Source: Kineosporia babensis
Lineage (GTDB): Bacteria; Actinomycetota; Actinomycetes; Actinomycetales; Kineosporiaceae
Direction of reading: 5' to 3'
Length of the DNA stretch: 64,000 nt
Assembly: GCF_021129305.1 (NCBI RefSeq)
Contig: NZ_JAJOMB010000030.1
Coordinates: 47,085-111,084, forward strand
Shown: positions 1-8,425 of the stretch, piece after piece
Layout: each line of letters opens with the position of its first letter
Position numbering within the stretch: the first letter of the stretch is position 1
Made by a program: the position numbers and the translations under genes
Notes under the pieces: model-generated
Seen by the model: only the letters and a program-made list of their open reading frames with translations
The model's database searches: none
Told to the model about the DNA's origin: nothing

Positions 1-302
1 CCACCGGAACGGATCTCGACGTCCACCCCGGTCGGCTCGCCCTGGTACAGCAGCGGCCCGGAGACCGACTTCTGGTTGGCGTCCACCGTGTAGTCCTTGC
101 CGAGCATCTGGTACAGGTGCCCGTGCTCGGCCTCGGGGTTCCAGTCGGTCTGGATCACCACGGTTTCCGGGCACTCGGCGGACAGGTCCACCGCCCCGAT
201 CGCCGCGTCCGATCCGATGGTGCGCTCCTCGTCGGAGGAACCGCAGGCGGCCATCGTGGTGACCGCGACCAGGGCGAACCCGGCAGCCAGAGTGCGACGC
301 AT
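1..302 (-). CDS. ABC transporter substrate-binding lipoprotein (5' part only)
   Basis: This is the N-terminal 100 or so residues of a solute-binding protein; the rest lies beyond the window edge. The start codon is at 302. The protein opens with a lipoprotein signal (MRRTLAAGF...TTMAAC), with the lipobox cysteine at residue 20. Further on comes a QTDWNPEAEHGHLYQ segment, typical of NMT1/THI5/SsuA-like binding proteins. It lies 11 bases downstream of a permease gene on the same strand, so it is the last visible gene of the amidohydrolase-ATPase-permease operon that starts at 3029. It would be lipid-anchored outside the membrane and deliver substrate to that permease. The ligand cannot be read from sequence; the adjacent deaminase-like gene suggests a nitrogenous ring compound. 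Confidence 0.85.
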   Translation of the reverse strand, partial: MRRTLAAGFALVAVTTMAACGSSDEERTIGSDAAIGAVDLSAECPETVVIQTDWNPEAEHGHLYQMLGKDYTVDANQKSVSGPLLYQGEPTGVDVEIRSG

Positions 303-313
303 CTTGTTCTCCT

Positions 314-1087
314 TCAGGAAGTTTCGGACCACTTGCCGGTGACGAGCCGGCCGAGCAGCCCGAAGAGCAGGAACACGATCACTCCGAGCAGGGAGGCCGT
401 GATGATGGCGGCGAACGTGCCCGCCCCGTTGAGCCGCGAGTTGGAGACCTGGATCAGCACGCCCAGGCCGGGAGTGCCGCGCTGGAAGAACTGGTCACCG
501 ACGATCGCGCCGATCACCGCCAGCCCGGCCGCGGTGCGCAGGCCCACGAAGATCGCCGGAAGAGCGGCCGGCAGCTGCAGTTTGAGCAGGGTGGTCAGCC
601 GCCCGGCGCCGTTGAGCTGGAACAGTTCTCGCTGGGCCTTGTCCACCGAGTGCAGGCCGAACAGGGTGTTGGAGACCAGCGGGAAGAGCGCGATCATCAC
701 CGTCACGATCACCCGTGAGGCGAACTCGTAGCCGAAGATGGTGCCGATCAGCGGGACGATGGCCAGGATCGGGATGGTCTGCAGGATCACCGCGTACGGG
801 TACAGCGAGTGCTCCAGCCAGCGGGCCTGCGACATCAGGATCGCCCAGGACATCCCGATCAGCACCGCGATCAGCAGGCCGGTGGCGGTGACCACGATCG
901 TCTGGAACAGGTTGTCCAGCAGCGCGTTGCGGAACATCGCGTCGTTGAGGGCGGTGTCCAGCACCAGGTGCGGGTAGGGCACCACGAACGCCAGTTCCTT
1001 GCCCTTGTCGTACCAGTACGCCATCGCGTACCAGAACCCGATGACCAAGGCGAGAACGATGGACGGCTGCCACCAGTTGAGTTTCAT
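314..1087 (-). CDS. ABC transporter permease (SsuC/TauC/ThiX-like)
   Basis: A 257-residue inner-membrane permease of the BPD_transp_1 family, usual length for taurine/sulfonate/pyrimidine importers. It begins MKLNWWQPS at the ATG at 1087. It has about six hydrophobic segments and a cytoplasmic EAA-type loop around ELFQLNGAGRLTTLLKLQLPAALP, which docks the ATPase. Its start overlaps the stop of the upstream ATPase gene by 4 bases, so translation is probably coupled. Together with the ATPase (1084-1830) and lipoprotein (1-302) it makes one complete importer. Substrate is inferred only from context. Confidence 0.9.
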   Translation of the reverse strand: MKLNWWQPSIVLALVIGFWYAMAYWYDKGKELAFVVPYPHLVLDTALNDAMFRNALLDNLFQTIVVTATGLLIAVLIGMSWAILMSQARWLEHSLYPYAVILQTIPILAIVPLIGTIFGYEFASRVIVTVMIALFPLVSNTLFGLHSVDKAQRELFQLNGAGRLTTLLKLQLPAALPAIFVGLRTAAGLAVIGAIVGDQFFQRGTPGLGVLIQVSNSRLNGAGTFAAIITASLLGVIVFLLFGLLGRLVTGKWSETS

Positions 1088-1830
1088 CGGTGCCCCTCCC
1101 GCAGGGCGTGCGAGATCTTGCCGACCAGGGTGGCGAACTCGGCGGTGAAGCGGATGTCCGGGTCGCGGGGCATCTCGAACGGGATGTCGAACGAATCGAC
1201 GATGGTGCCCGGCCGCCCGGACATCACCAGTACCTTGGTGGACAGGTACACCGCCTCGGCCACCGAGTGGGTGATGAACAGCCCGGCGAAGCCCTGCTGC
1301 ACGAACAGTTTCAGCAGTTCGTCGTTCAGGCGCTCGCGGGTGATCTCGTCCAGGGCCCCGAACGGCTCGTCGAACAGGAACAGTTCGGGATCGAGGGTGA
1401 GCGAGCGGGCCAGTGAGGTCCGCATCCGCATCCCGCCCGAAAGCTGTCTGGGCAGGTGCTTCTCGAAGCCCTCGAGGCCGACCAGTTTGATCGCCTCGGT
1501 GGCCCGGTCGGCCCGCTCGGCCTTGGGGACACCGTGCAACTCGGCCAGCAGTTCGACGTTGCGGCGCACCGATCGCCAGGCCAGCAGCGTGGCGTCCTGG
1601 AACACGTAGCCGATGCGCCTGGAGGAGACGGTGGACGTGCCGCCCGAGGCCTGTTCGAGCCCGGACGCGATGCGCAGCAGGGTGGACTTGCCGCAGCCCG
1701 ACGGTCCTACCACCGAGACGAATTCCCCTCGGGCGACGCGTAGGTCGACCCCGGTCAGGGCGGTCGTTCCGTCGGGGAAGCGCATCGAGACGTCGGCGAA
1801 GTCGAGCAGGGGTTCGAGGGTCACGGTCAC
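1084..1830 (-). CDS. ABC transporter ATP-binding protein (SsuB/TauB-like)
   Basis: A 248-residue ATPase energising the adjacent permease. The motifs are canonical: Walker A GPSGCGKST at residues 42-50, Q-loop near YVFQD (75-79), signature LSGGM at 130-134, Walker B LFLFDEP at 150-156 and switch His in ITHSV near 188. Length and the SVAEAVYLS segment fit the nitrate/sulfonate/taurine ATPase subfamily. It overlaps the upstream amidohydrolase stop and the downstream permease start by 4 bases each, giving a tightly coupled operon. The signature is LSGGMRMR, a small departure from the common LSGGMRQR. Confidence 0.93.
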   Translation of the reverse strand: MTVTLEPLLDFADVSMRFPDGTTALTGVDLRVARGEFVSVVGPSGCGKSTLLRIASGLEQASGGTSTVSSRRIGYVFQDATLLAWRSVRRNVELLAELHGVPKAERADRATEAIKLVGLEGFEKHLPRQLSGGMRMRTSLARSLTLDPELFLFDEPFGALDEITRERLNDELLKLFVQQGFAGLFITHSVAEAVYLSTKVLVMSGRPGTIVDSFDIPFEMPRDPDIRFTAEFATLVGKISHALREGHR

Positions 1831-3029
1831 CTCCGGTCCTCCAGAGCAGTAGTCGAAACAACGGACGTTCGGGCCACCACGGCGCCTCGGTACAGAACGA
1901 TGCGGTCGGGTGAGGCAGCCGCGACAGCTTCACCCAGGCTGCCGGCCCGGATCGCGAGCAGATCGGCCGCGGCACCCGCGAACACCCCGGCCCGGGGTAG
2001 GCCGAGGACGTCCCGGGCTCCGTCGGAGACCGCGTGATAGGCCTCTTGGACGCTCAGGTGCCCGGCCGTGACCAGGAGCGACGCCGTTTCCAGGGCATCG
2101 CCGCGGCCGACCGGATTGAACGGGTCACGCAGGTTGTCGGCGCCGGCGGCCACCGTCACCCCGGCATCGAGAAAAGCTCTGAGCGCGGTGAGACCACGGG
2201 GTGTGGAGACCGGCTGATCCCAGCCTTGCAGGTAGAGATTGGTGATCGGCAGCGAGATGATGCCCATACCGGCCTGTTTGACGGCCTCGATCGTTGCCGT
2301 GAGATCTTCGGCCGGCAGTGTGCCCTGTCGGACGCAGTGCCCGGCCGAGCGGATCCGGTCGCTGGGCCAGGCCTGGACCGCCTTGGCGAAGTGCTCCAGG
2401 GTCGGCTCGCCGTACAGGCCCTCGTCGGTGTGAATGTCGGCGCCTACGCACCGCTTTTCGGCGATGGCCAGCAGCCGGTCCAGGTCACGCAGTGGTTCGG
2501 CCGCCAGATGCGGGGCGCCGCCGACCAGGTCGACGCCGAGATCCAGGGCCTGGTGGATGGTCTCGTCGGGCGCGTCCGGCCCGGCCAGCGCGGTGATCTG
2601 CAGGTCCATGATGCCGCTGAGCCGCTCGCGCAGTTCGATCAGCGCCTCGACGCCGCGCATCGGGTGCGGCCCGGTGAGGATGTCGACATGTGTGCGGACC
2701 GCCGTGGTGCCGTTGCGCAGCATCAGTTCGGCCGCCGCCGTGGCCCGTTCGGCAATGCTCTCGGTGCTCATCGTGCGGCTGTGCACCCGCCACGAGTCGA
2801 TTGCCAGCCCCAGATCTCCCATGGGAGGCGAAATCACGTCCCAGGAGAGGGCTTTGTCCAGATGGGCGTGCGGGTCGGCCGGGGCTGGGAGCAGCAGGTA
2901 CCCGCTAAGGTCCAGCTCGTCCTCACCCGCCGTGCGACCTTGCGCCGGCACCACCTCCTCGACCAGCCCGCCGCGCAGACCCACGTCCACCACGTGCTGG
3001 TCCGGCAGCGTCGCGTTCAGCAGCCGCAC
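1827..3029 (-). CDS. cytosine deaminase-like amidohydrolase
   Basis: A 400-residue metal-dependent hydrolase of the amidohydrolase superfamily, closest in layout to CodA. The expected metal and catalytic residues are all visible: HAHLD at 54-58, HTDE at 200-203 (CodA has HCDE), His231 in AGHC, and Asp298 in GADN. It starts with GTG at 3029; a GGAGG lies upstream, rather far at 11 bases. It is the first gene of an operon with an ABC importer, so it probably hydrolyses the imported compound in the cytoplasm. The substrate could be cytosine, another aminated pyrimidine or a related cyclic amide; sequence does not decide. A perfect inverted repeat at 3069-3089 lies in its promoter region. Confidence 0.85.
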   Translation of the reverse strand: MRLLNATLPDQHVVDVGLRGGLVEEVVPAQGRTAGEDELDLSGYLLLPAPADPHAHLDKALSWDVISPPMGDLGLAIDSWRVHSRTMSTESIAERATAAAELMLRNGTTAVRTHVDILTGPHPMRGVEALIELRERLSGIMDLQITALAGPDAPDETIHQALDLGVDLVGGAPHLAAEPLRDLDRLLAIAEKRCVGADIHTDEGLYGEPTLEHFAKAVQAWPSDRIRSAGHCVRQGTLPAEDLTATIEAVKQAGMGIISLPITNLYLQGWDQPVSTPRGLTALRAFLDAGVTVAAGADNLRDPFNPVGRGDALETASLLVTAGHLSVQEAYHAVSDGARDVLGLPRAGVFAGAAADLLAIRAGSLGEAVAAASPDRIVLYRGAVVARTSVVSTTALEDRR

Positions 3030-3068
3030 TCGATCACCGACCTCCGGCCCTTGCGTAAGATGTGGGGA

Positions 3069-3089
3069 AATGTTCCTGTGGGGAACATT
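3069..3089. promoter_or_regulatory. inverted-repeat operator candidate between amidohydrolase and XRE-cupin gene
   Basis: AATGTTCC and GGAACATT form a perfect 8-base inverted repeat separated by 5 bases. The site is 40 bases upstream of the amidohydrolase start (3029) and about 77 bases upstream of the divergent regulator start (3166). It is the natural candidate binding site for that XRE-cupin regulator. Binding is inferred. Confidence 0.6.
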
Positions 3090-3165
3090 CGCCGAATCTA
3101 GGCATCCCGCGTTTCCGGCATGTCACATGCGCCGACACAGCTGTAAAGAAACCGTGGAGGACAGT

Positions 3166-3705
3166 TTGCTCGGGGCCCGAATCCGTCAGCTGCGCCGAGC
3201 CCGCGGGCTCACTCTGGCCGACCTGGCCGAGGCGGCCGGTCTCACCCACGGTTTCCTCAGCAAACTCGAACGCGGACTGGCCAACCCGAGCATCCCGTCC
3301 CTCAGCGCTATTGCCCTGGCCCTGGGCACCAGCCAGGTCGAGCTCCTGGCCGGTACCCCGGCACCCGACCTTCCCGTTGTCCAGGTGCAACGCGCGCACG
3401 AGGGCATGAGCGGGCCGTACGGGCTGGGCAGCGCCCAGCTGCTCACCAGCGGCGACCGGCGCCTGCAGCCGATGCTGTTCGAGGGGTCCAACACCGATCC
3501 GGGCGAGTTCTTCACCCACGCCGAGGACGAGTTCATCCACGTCACCCACGGCCGGGTGCTCGTCGATCTCGGCCCGCAAGGCACGGCCGAACTGGAGCCG
3601 GGCGACTCGCTGTACTTCGCCGGTGGGGTGCCGCACCGCTGGGCCGCGGCCGAACCGGGCTGCTACCGGCTGTTCATCGTGAAAGAAGGAACGCGGATGC
3701 CGTAG
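3166..3705 (+). CDS. XRE-family regulator with C-terminal cupin domain
   Basis: A DNA-binding regulator of about 179 residues. Residues 1-60 form an XRE helix-turn-helix (GARIRQLRRARGLTLADLAE, then GLTHGFLSKLERG). The C-terminal half is a small cupin barrel (EFIHVTHGRVLVDLG; ELEPGDSLYFAGGVPHRW) that would sense a small ligand. I chose the TTG start at 3166 because GGAGG (3156-3160) lies five bases before it; ATG 3127 and GTG 3154 are in frame but have no such site. It is divergent from the amidohydrolase-ABC operon and convergent with the second amidohydrolase gene, so it probably controls one or both uptake operons. Relatives often respond to amines or to the substrate of the neighbouring pathway. 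Confidence 0.9.
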   Translation: MLGARIRQLRRARGLTLADLAEAAGLTHGFLSKLERGLANPSIPSLSAIALALGTSQVELLAGTPAPDLPVVQVQRAHEGMSGPYGLGSAQLLTSGDRRLQPMLFEGSNTDPGEFFTHAEDEFIHVTHGRVLVDLGPQGTAELEPGDSLYFAGGVPHRWAAAEPGCYRLFIVKEGTRMP

Positions 3706-3716
3706 TCAATGCTGGT

Positions 3717-5000
3717 TTACGGCTTTGGTTGATTCAGGCGCCGGTTCAGGGCGGCGGCCAGGTCGTGCTCGTCGGCGTTGACCAGTTGGTAGTCGCGCAC
3801 CACGACGCGTCCGGCCACCACCACGTGACGGGGGCGGCGGCCCGGACTGGCCCAGAGCAGGCCGGCGATCGGGTCGGCCACGCCGGCGTCCGCCACTCCG
3901 TCGACGTCCCAGACGCACAGGTCACCGGCTGATCCTTCGCGCAGATGGCCCAGCTCGGGACGACCGAGGCCCGCCGCAGATCCGCTGGTGGCCATGCTCA
4001 GCACGGTGCGGGCGGGCAGGACCGGGCCGACCAGGGCGGAGACCTGCAGGGCGAGGCGGGCGTCGGCGAGAAGATGCCCGGCGTCGTTGCTGCCGCCGCC
4101 GCTGGTGCCGAGGCCGACCTGGATGCCTTGCTCGAGCAGGGCCGCGACCGGCGCAATGCCCCAGCCCATCGGGACGTCGCAGCCGGGGGCATGGGTGGCG
4201 GTGATGCCGGATGCGGCCAGCCGGGCGATCTCCTGCGGGGTGACGTCGCAGAGATGGGCCAGGGTGACGTCGGGCTCGAGCCAGCCCCACTCCTCGAGCA
4301 GGTCCAGGGGACGGCGGCCGTAGCGTTCCAGCGCTATCTCGACGTCGACCTGCTCGTTGGCCTGAGTGCGGCGGCGCAGGCCGAACTTCTTGGCGACCTC
4401 GGCGAGCAGCTGGAACGTTTCCTTGGCATCGCTGTGCACCCCGGCCGGGCCCACCGCGAGTTGCAGCATTCCGTCCTCACTCACACCAGTGGACGCGGTG
4501 GGCAGGAGCCGCTCGATGATGCGGGTCGCGGAGTCAGCGGCTTCCTGCGGGTCGTCCCGGGCACTGCCGCGCACGAACACCAACCGGGCTCCCAGGCCCC
4601 GGGCCGCATCGGCAACTGCTTGCGCGATCCCGACATCGTCGCTTCCGGCGGGCCACGTCAGGTGATGATCGGCGACCGTCGTGACCCCGCTCAGCAGAGC
4701 CTCGGCCAGGCCGACCGAAGCCGCCAGGCCCGCCAGCTCGGGGTCGACTCCGACGCGGTCGTAAGCGGCCGACATCACGCCCAGCCATTCGCGCATCGGG
4801 ACTCCGCGGGTCCCGGGCAGCGTGCGGAAGGCGCTCTGCAGCAAATGGTGATGCGCGTTCACCAGACCGGGCGTGACCACGCCACCCCGGGCGTCCAAGA
4901 TCTGGTCCTGCTGCGACGCGTCGGCGACCACCACGTCCGTTGTTGATGTTTCGTCCGTGTTACCAGCGAAAACGGCTCGCGCGCCGGTGATTCTCAGCAT
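3717..5000 (-). CDS. AtzB/8-oxoguanine-deaminase-like amidohydrolase with altered metal site
   Basis: A 427-residue amidohydrolase of the SsnA/Atz/8-oxoguanine deaminase group. The N-terminal composite beta-sandwich and GLVNAHHH (His50-52) are clear. The usual THLAE motif reads TQANE (212-216), so the metal-binding His is Gln213 while Glu216 is kept. The usual GxDGxxSN motif reads GTSGGGSND, with Ser300 in place of the metal-ligand Asp. His249 and His270 remain. As I recall, AtzB and TrzN also lack the conserved Asp, so this need not be inactive. The gene lies two bases after an ABC ATPase stop and ends the operon 8320-3717, so the imported compound is the likely substrate. Confidence 0.85.
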   Translation of the reverse strand: MLRITGARAVFAGNTDETSTTDVVVADASQQDQILDARGGVVTPGLVNAHHHLLQSAFRTLPGTRGVPMREWLGVMSAAYDRVGVDPELAGLAASVGLAEALLSGVTTVADHHLTWPAGSDDVGIAQAVADAARGLGARLVFVRGSARDDPQEAADSATRIIERLLPTASTGVSEDGMLQLAVGPAGVHSDAKETFQLLAEVAKKFGLRRRTQANEQVDVEIALERYGRRPLDLLEEWGWLEPDVTLAHLCDVTPQEIARLAASGITATHAPGCDVPMGWGIAPVAALLEQGIQVGLGTSGGGSNDAGHLLADARLALQVSALVGPVLPARTVLSMATSGSAAGLGRPELGHLREGSAGDLCVWDVDGVADAGVADPIAGLLWASPGRRPRHVVVAGRVVVRDYQLVNADEHDLAAALNRRLNQPKP

Positions 5001-5002
5001 TG

Positions 5003-5800
5003 CTACAAGGTAGGGGATGTCTCCCGCAGGCCCTTCTTGGCCTGCTGCACCAGGCGGTACACGTGCGCCCGCAACTCGGCGAAACGGGCGTGGGATCGGG
5101 TGCTGATCTGATCGCGCTCAGCAGGCAGGTCGACGGTGACGTCCTCGAGGACGACGGTGGGGCGGTTGGACAGCACCAGCACGCGCTGGCCCAGGTACAC
5201 AGCCTCGTCGATGTCGTGGGTGACGAAGACGATGGTGACGTTCAGCCGTTGCCAGATGCTGCGGACCAGGTCTTCCAGCTCGGCGCGGGTCTGGGCGTCC
5301 ACGGCGGCGAACGGCTCGTCCATCACCAGCACGCTGGGCTGGTAGGCGATGGCCCGGGCGATCGCGACGCGCTGCTGCATACCGCCGGAAAGCTGCCAGG
5401 GGTGCGCATCATGGCTGTCCAGCAGGCCCACCGCGCTCAACGCCTCGTCGACCGCGGCCCGGCGATCCGGCTTGGACAGGCGCTTTTCGATCAGCGGGCG
5501 TTCCACGTTCTGGCGCACCGTCATCCAGGGGAACAGACTTCGGCCGTATTCCTGGAAGACCACGGCCATACCCCGGGGCGGCCCGGTCACCTTCTCGCCG
5601 TTGAGCCGGACCTCACCGCTGGTCGGCTCCAGCAGACCGGCGATACACCGCAGCAGCGTGGTCTTCCCGGCCCCGGACGGCCCGACCACACAGACCAGCT
5701 GCCCGGCGTCCACGGTGAAGGTGAGCTCGCGGATCGCCTCGAGAGGCTTGCGGTTGCGCTGGTAGGTCTTGGCCAGGCCGGCCACCTCGAGTACGCTCAT
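5003..5800 (-). CDS. ABC transporter ATP-binding protein (SsuB/TauB-like)
   Basis: A 265-residue ATPase of the second NMT1-type importer. The ATG start is at 5800, overlapping the upstream permease stop by 4 bases. It shows Walker A GPSGAGKTT (40-48), signature LSGGM (137-141), Walker B LVMDEP (158-163) and switch His in VTHDIDEAV. The HDIDEAVYL segment is typical of nitrate/sulfonate/taurine-type ATPases. It is the energy module for permeases at 5797-6558 and 6555-7328, with the lipoprotein at 7325-8320 as receptor. A longer reading frame through this gene continues into the permease in the wrong frame and was ignored. Confidence 0.93.
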   Translation of the reverse strand: MSVLEVAGLAKTYQRNRKPLEAIRELTFTVDAGQLVCVVGPSGAGKTTLLRCIAGLLEPTSGEVRLNGEKVTGPPRGMAVVFQEYGRSLFPWMTVRQNVERPLIEKRLSKPDRRAAVDEALSAVGLLDSHDAHPWQLSGGMQQRVAIARAIAYQPSVLVMDEPFAAVDAQTRAELEDLVRSIWQRLNVTIVFVTHDIDEAVYLGQRVLVLSNRPTVVLEDVTVDLPAERDQISTRSHARFAELRAHVYRLVQQAKKGLRETSPTL

Positions 5801-6558
5801 CGGCTTGCCCTTTCGGCATCGCGCCAGCCCCGGTACCAGGCCAGCGCTCGGTGTTCGGCCACCCGGAAGATCAGCGACAGCAGCACGCCGAGCAACCCGA
5901 GAACGATGATCCCGGTCCACATCTGGGGTACCGCGAAGCTGCGCTGGAACTGCACCACCGAGGCGCCGATCCCGTTGCTGGCACCGAACAGCTCGCTGAT
6001 CACCATCAGGATCACCGCGATGGACAGGGCCTGCCGGGCCCCGGCGGCGATCTGTGGGCCGGCGGCGGGCAGGATCACGCTGTGCCGCGGCAGCCGGTAG
6101 CTGCGGGCGGTGTCCAGCAGCACCTCGTCCACCCCGCGCACCCCTTCGACGGTGTTGAGCAGGATCGGCCACAGACAGCCCAGGGCAATGGTGATGACCT
6201 TGGACAGCGACCCGGTGTAGCCGGCGAACAGCGCGATCACCGGCACCAGGACGGGCGGGGGAATCGCCCGGAAGAACTCCAGACTGGGCTCGGTGAGGGC
6301 GCGCAGCACCGGGCTGATCCCGATCGCGACACCGGCGGCCACGCCGATGACCAGCGCGCAGAGATAGCCGATGAGCAGACGGGCGATGCTGGGGGCGATG
6401 TCGGTCCGGGCCCGCTCGCCGAACCAGGTGTCCGGCAGCACCTTGAGAATGTCGGCCAGCGGCGGCCAGAAGTAGCTGGTGCTGTTCGCGGTGAGCAGCC
6501 ACCACAGCGCGATCAGCACGACCGGCAGGGCCACGGCAGCGACGATGCGGCGGATCAT
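5797..6558 (-). CDS. ABC transporter permease (SsuC-like), subunit 1
   Basis: A 253-residue six-helix BPD_transp_1 permease. The EAA-type coupling loop is visible around LDTARSYRLPRHSVILPAAGP. It overlaps both neighbouring genes by 4 bases. Two different permeases are encoded side by side, so the membrane channel is probably a heterodimer, unlike the first importer where only one permease gene is seen. It acts with the ATPase at 5003-5800. Confidence 0.92.
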   Translation of the reverse strand: MIRRIVAAVALPVVLIALWWLLTANSTSYFWPPLADILKVLPDTWFGERARTDIAPSIARLLIGYLCALVIGVAAGVAIGISPVLRALTEPSLEFFRAIPPPVLVPVIALFAGYTGSLSKVITIALGCLWPILLNTVEGVRGVDEVLLDTARSYRLPRHSVILPAAGPQIAAGARQALSIAVILMVISELFGASNGIGASVVQFQRSFAVPQMWTGIIVLGLLGVLLSLIFRVAEHRALAWYRGWRDAERASR

Positions 6559-7328
6559 GCGGGCACCTCCCGCCGGACGGACGGATGCCAGTGCAGCAGG
6601 CGACGTTCCAGCATCCGGGCCAGGCTGTTGACGAAGACGCCGATCAGGCCGACCACGATCACCAGCGCGTAGGTGCGGGGTACGGCACCGGACGACTGGG
6701 CCACCCCGATCAACTGCCCCAGACCGGGGACGCCGATCACCAGCTCCGCGGTGATCTCCAGGATGAGCGCCACCGCGGCAGCGAGCCGGAAACCGGTCAG
6801 GATGTAGGGCAGCGCCGTTGGCAGGAGGATGTTCCGAGCGATGGAGAGCTTCGAGAACCCGTAGGAACGGGCCGTGTCCCGGGCCACCGGGTCCACATCG
6901 GCCACCCCGTAGAGCACCTGGACCAGCACCTGCCAGAGGGCTGCGTAAACCACCAGGACGAGCGCGGATTCCGGTCGGCTGCCGTAGATCAGCACGACCA
7001 GCGGGATCAGGGCCACGGACGGGATCGGCCGCAGGAACTCGATGGTGGAGGCGGTGAATTCACGCAGGACCGGAACACTGCCGATCACCGCCCCGGCCGC
7101 GACCCCGGCCACCATGGCGACGGCCAGCCCGGCGCCCCAGCCCCGCAGGGTCTGCCCGGTGGCCGTCCAGAAGGCGCTGTCGCCGAGCAGTTCTGCGAGC
7201 TTGCCCGCCATTTCGGAGGCGGGCGGCAGGTAGTCGCGGTTGACCAGGCCGGCCCGGGGCAGCACCTCGAAGACGGCCGCGACCAGCAACAGCCCCAGCA
7301 GCCCGAGGCCGGTCCGGGAACTTCTCAA
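6555..7328 (-). CDS. ABC transporter permease (SsuC-like), subunit 2
   Basis: A 257-residue permease homologous to the preceding one, starting ATG at 7328. It has an N-terminal hydrophobic helix (GLGLLGLLLVAAVFEVLP), further membrane segments and an EAA loop near ARDTARSYGFSKLSIARNILLP. It overlaps the SBP stop (7325) and the next permease start (6558) by 4 bases. It probably pairs with the 5797-6558 protein. Substrate is unknown. Confidence 0.92.
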   Translation of the reverse strand: MRSSRTGLGLLGLLLVAAVFEVLPRAGLVNRDYLPPASEMAGKLAELLGDSAFWTATGQTLRGWGAGLAVAMVAGVAAGAVIGSVPVLREFTASTIEFLRPIPSVALIPLVVLIYGSRPESALVLVVYAALWQVLVQVLYGVADVDPVARDTARSYGFSKLSIARNILLPTALPYILTGFRLAAAVALILEITAELVIGVPGLGQLIGVAQSSGAVPRTYALVIVVGLIGVFVNSLARMLERRLLHWHPSVRREVPA

Positions 7329-8320
7329 GGAAGCAGCTCGGTCAGGTCGGGCTGCTCTTCGATCAGGCCGTCCTGCAGGGCCAGGTCACTGAGCACCTGG
7401 ACGGAGTTGGTGTCGATCTGCTCCGGCCACTGGGGCAGCGTCACGGCCTCCCGGATCTCCGGCTCGATCTCGGTGTACGAGGACAGGATCTCCCGGGCCG
7501 CCTCGGGGTTGTCGTCGGCGTAGTTCAGCGACTGCTTCATCGCGGTGGCGAATTTCTCCACCACATCGGCGTTCTGGCTCGCGTACTGCTGCGAGGTGAA
7601 GTACATGCCCACGTTGAGCTTCGGGTCGGTCTGGGCGAAGTTGGAGGCGATCACCCGCATGCCCTGCTGCTGGGCGATGGTCAGGAACGGCTCCACCACC
7701 TGGCCCGCGTCCACGTCGCCGTTCGCCACCGCGGCCGGGATCTCGGGGAAGGCCAGCTCGGTGTAGGAGATCTTCGACGGGTCACCGCCGTCGTCCCGCA
7801 CCACCTTGTTCACCGTGGTGGTGTTGATGTTCTGCAGCGTGTTGATCGCCACCCGCTTCCCGGCCAGGTCGGCGGCGCTGCGGATCGGGCTGTTCTCCGG
7901 CACCACGACCCCGCCGAAATCCTTGCCCGGCTCCCCGGTCGAGTTGTTGCCGTTGGCGACCACTTTCAGCGACAACCCCTGCGAGGCCGCGATCAGCAGC
8001 GACGTGGTGTTGCTGTAGCCCAGCTGGTACTGGCCGCTGACCACGGCCGGCACGATCGCCGCGCCGCCCTGCGCCTTCTGCAGCTCCAGCTCCAGGCCCT
8101 GCTCCTTGAAGAAGCCCTGCTCGATGCCCAGGTAGATCGGCGCCACGTCCAGAATCGGGATGACCCCCACGCTGAGCTTGGTGGTGCCGTCCGCACCGGT
8201 CTGCCCCGGCTCGTCGTCCGAACCGCCGCACCCGGCCAGCCCCGTCGCGGCGAGCAGCGCTGCCACCAGCAGAACACGCCTTGTACCAACCGGGTTCGAG
8301 CTCGCGAACGGTGAGCGCAT
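7325..8320 (-). CDS. ABC transporter substrate-binding lipoprotein (NMT1/SsuA-like)
   Basis: A solute-binding lipoprotein of about 331 residues. I place the start at the ATG at 8320, which has GAGGAG seven bases upstream; two earlier in-frame starts are possible. A signal peptide with lipobox LAGC is followed by a two-lobe domain containing GVIPILDVAPIYLGIEQGFFKEQGL, the hallmark opening of NMT1/THI5-type receptors that bind pyrimidine-like, sulfonate or aromatic ligands. It is the first gene of the operon SBP-permease-permease-ATPase-amidohydrolase. Two inverted repeats lie in the intergenic region upstream. Confidence 0.93.
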   Translation of the reverse strand: MRSPFASSNPVGTRRVLLVAALLAATGLAGCGGSDDEPGQTGADGTTKLSVGVIPILDVAPIYLGIEQGFFKEQGLELELQKAQGGAAIVPAVVSGQYQLGYSNTTSLLIAASQGLSLKVVANGNNSTGEPGKDFGGVVVPENSPIRSAADLAGKRVAINTLQNINTTTVNKVVRDDGGDPSKISYTELAFPEIPAAVANGDVDAGQVVEPFLTIAQQQGMRVIASNFAQTDPKLNVGMYFTSQQYASQNADVVEKFATAMKQSLNYADDNPEAAREILSSYTEIEPEIREAVTLPQWPEQIDTNSVQVLSDLALQDGLIEEQPDLTELLP

Positions 8321-8354
8321 GGCCGGGCTCCTCCTCATCGGGCAGCAGCGGGCA

Positions 8355-8378
8355 GAGTTGTCCAGCAGGCGACAACTC
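8355..8378. promoter_or_regulatory. inverted repeat upstream of ABC operon
   Basis: GAGTTGTC and GACAACTC form a perfect 8-base inverted repeat with an 8-base spacer, 35 bases upstream of the SBP start at 8320. It may be an operator for a dimeric regulator, with the GntR gene at 9147-9839 or the XRE-cupin regulator as candidates. No binding evidence is available from sequence. Confidence 0.45.
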
Positions 8379-8425
8379 AAGACGATGACCGGTGAACCCG
8401 TCAACGATCCGGACGACCGTTGACC

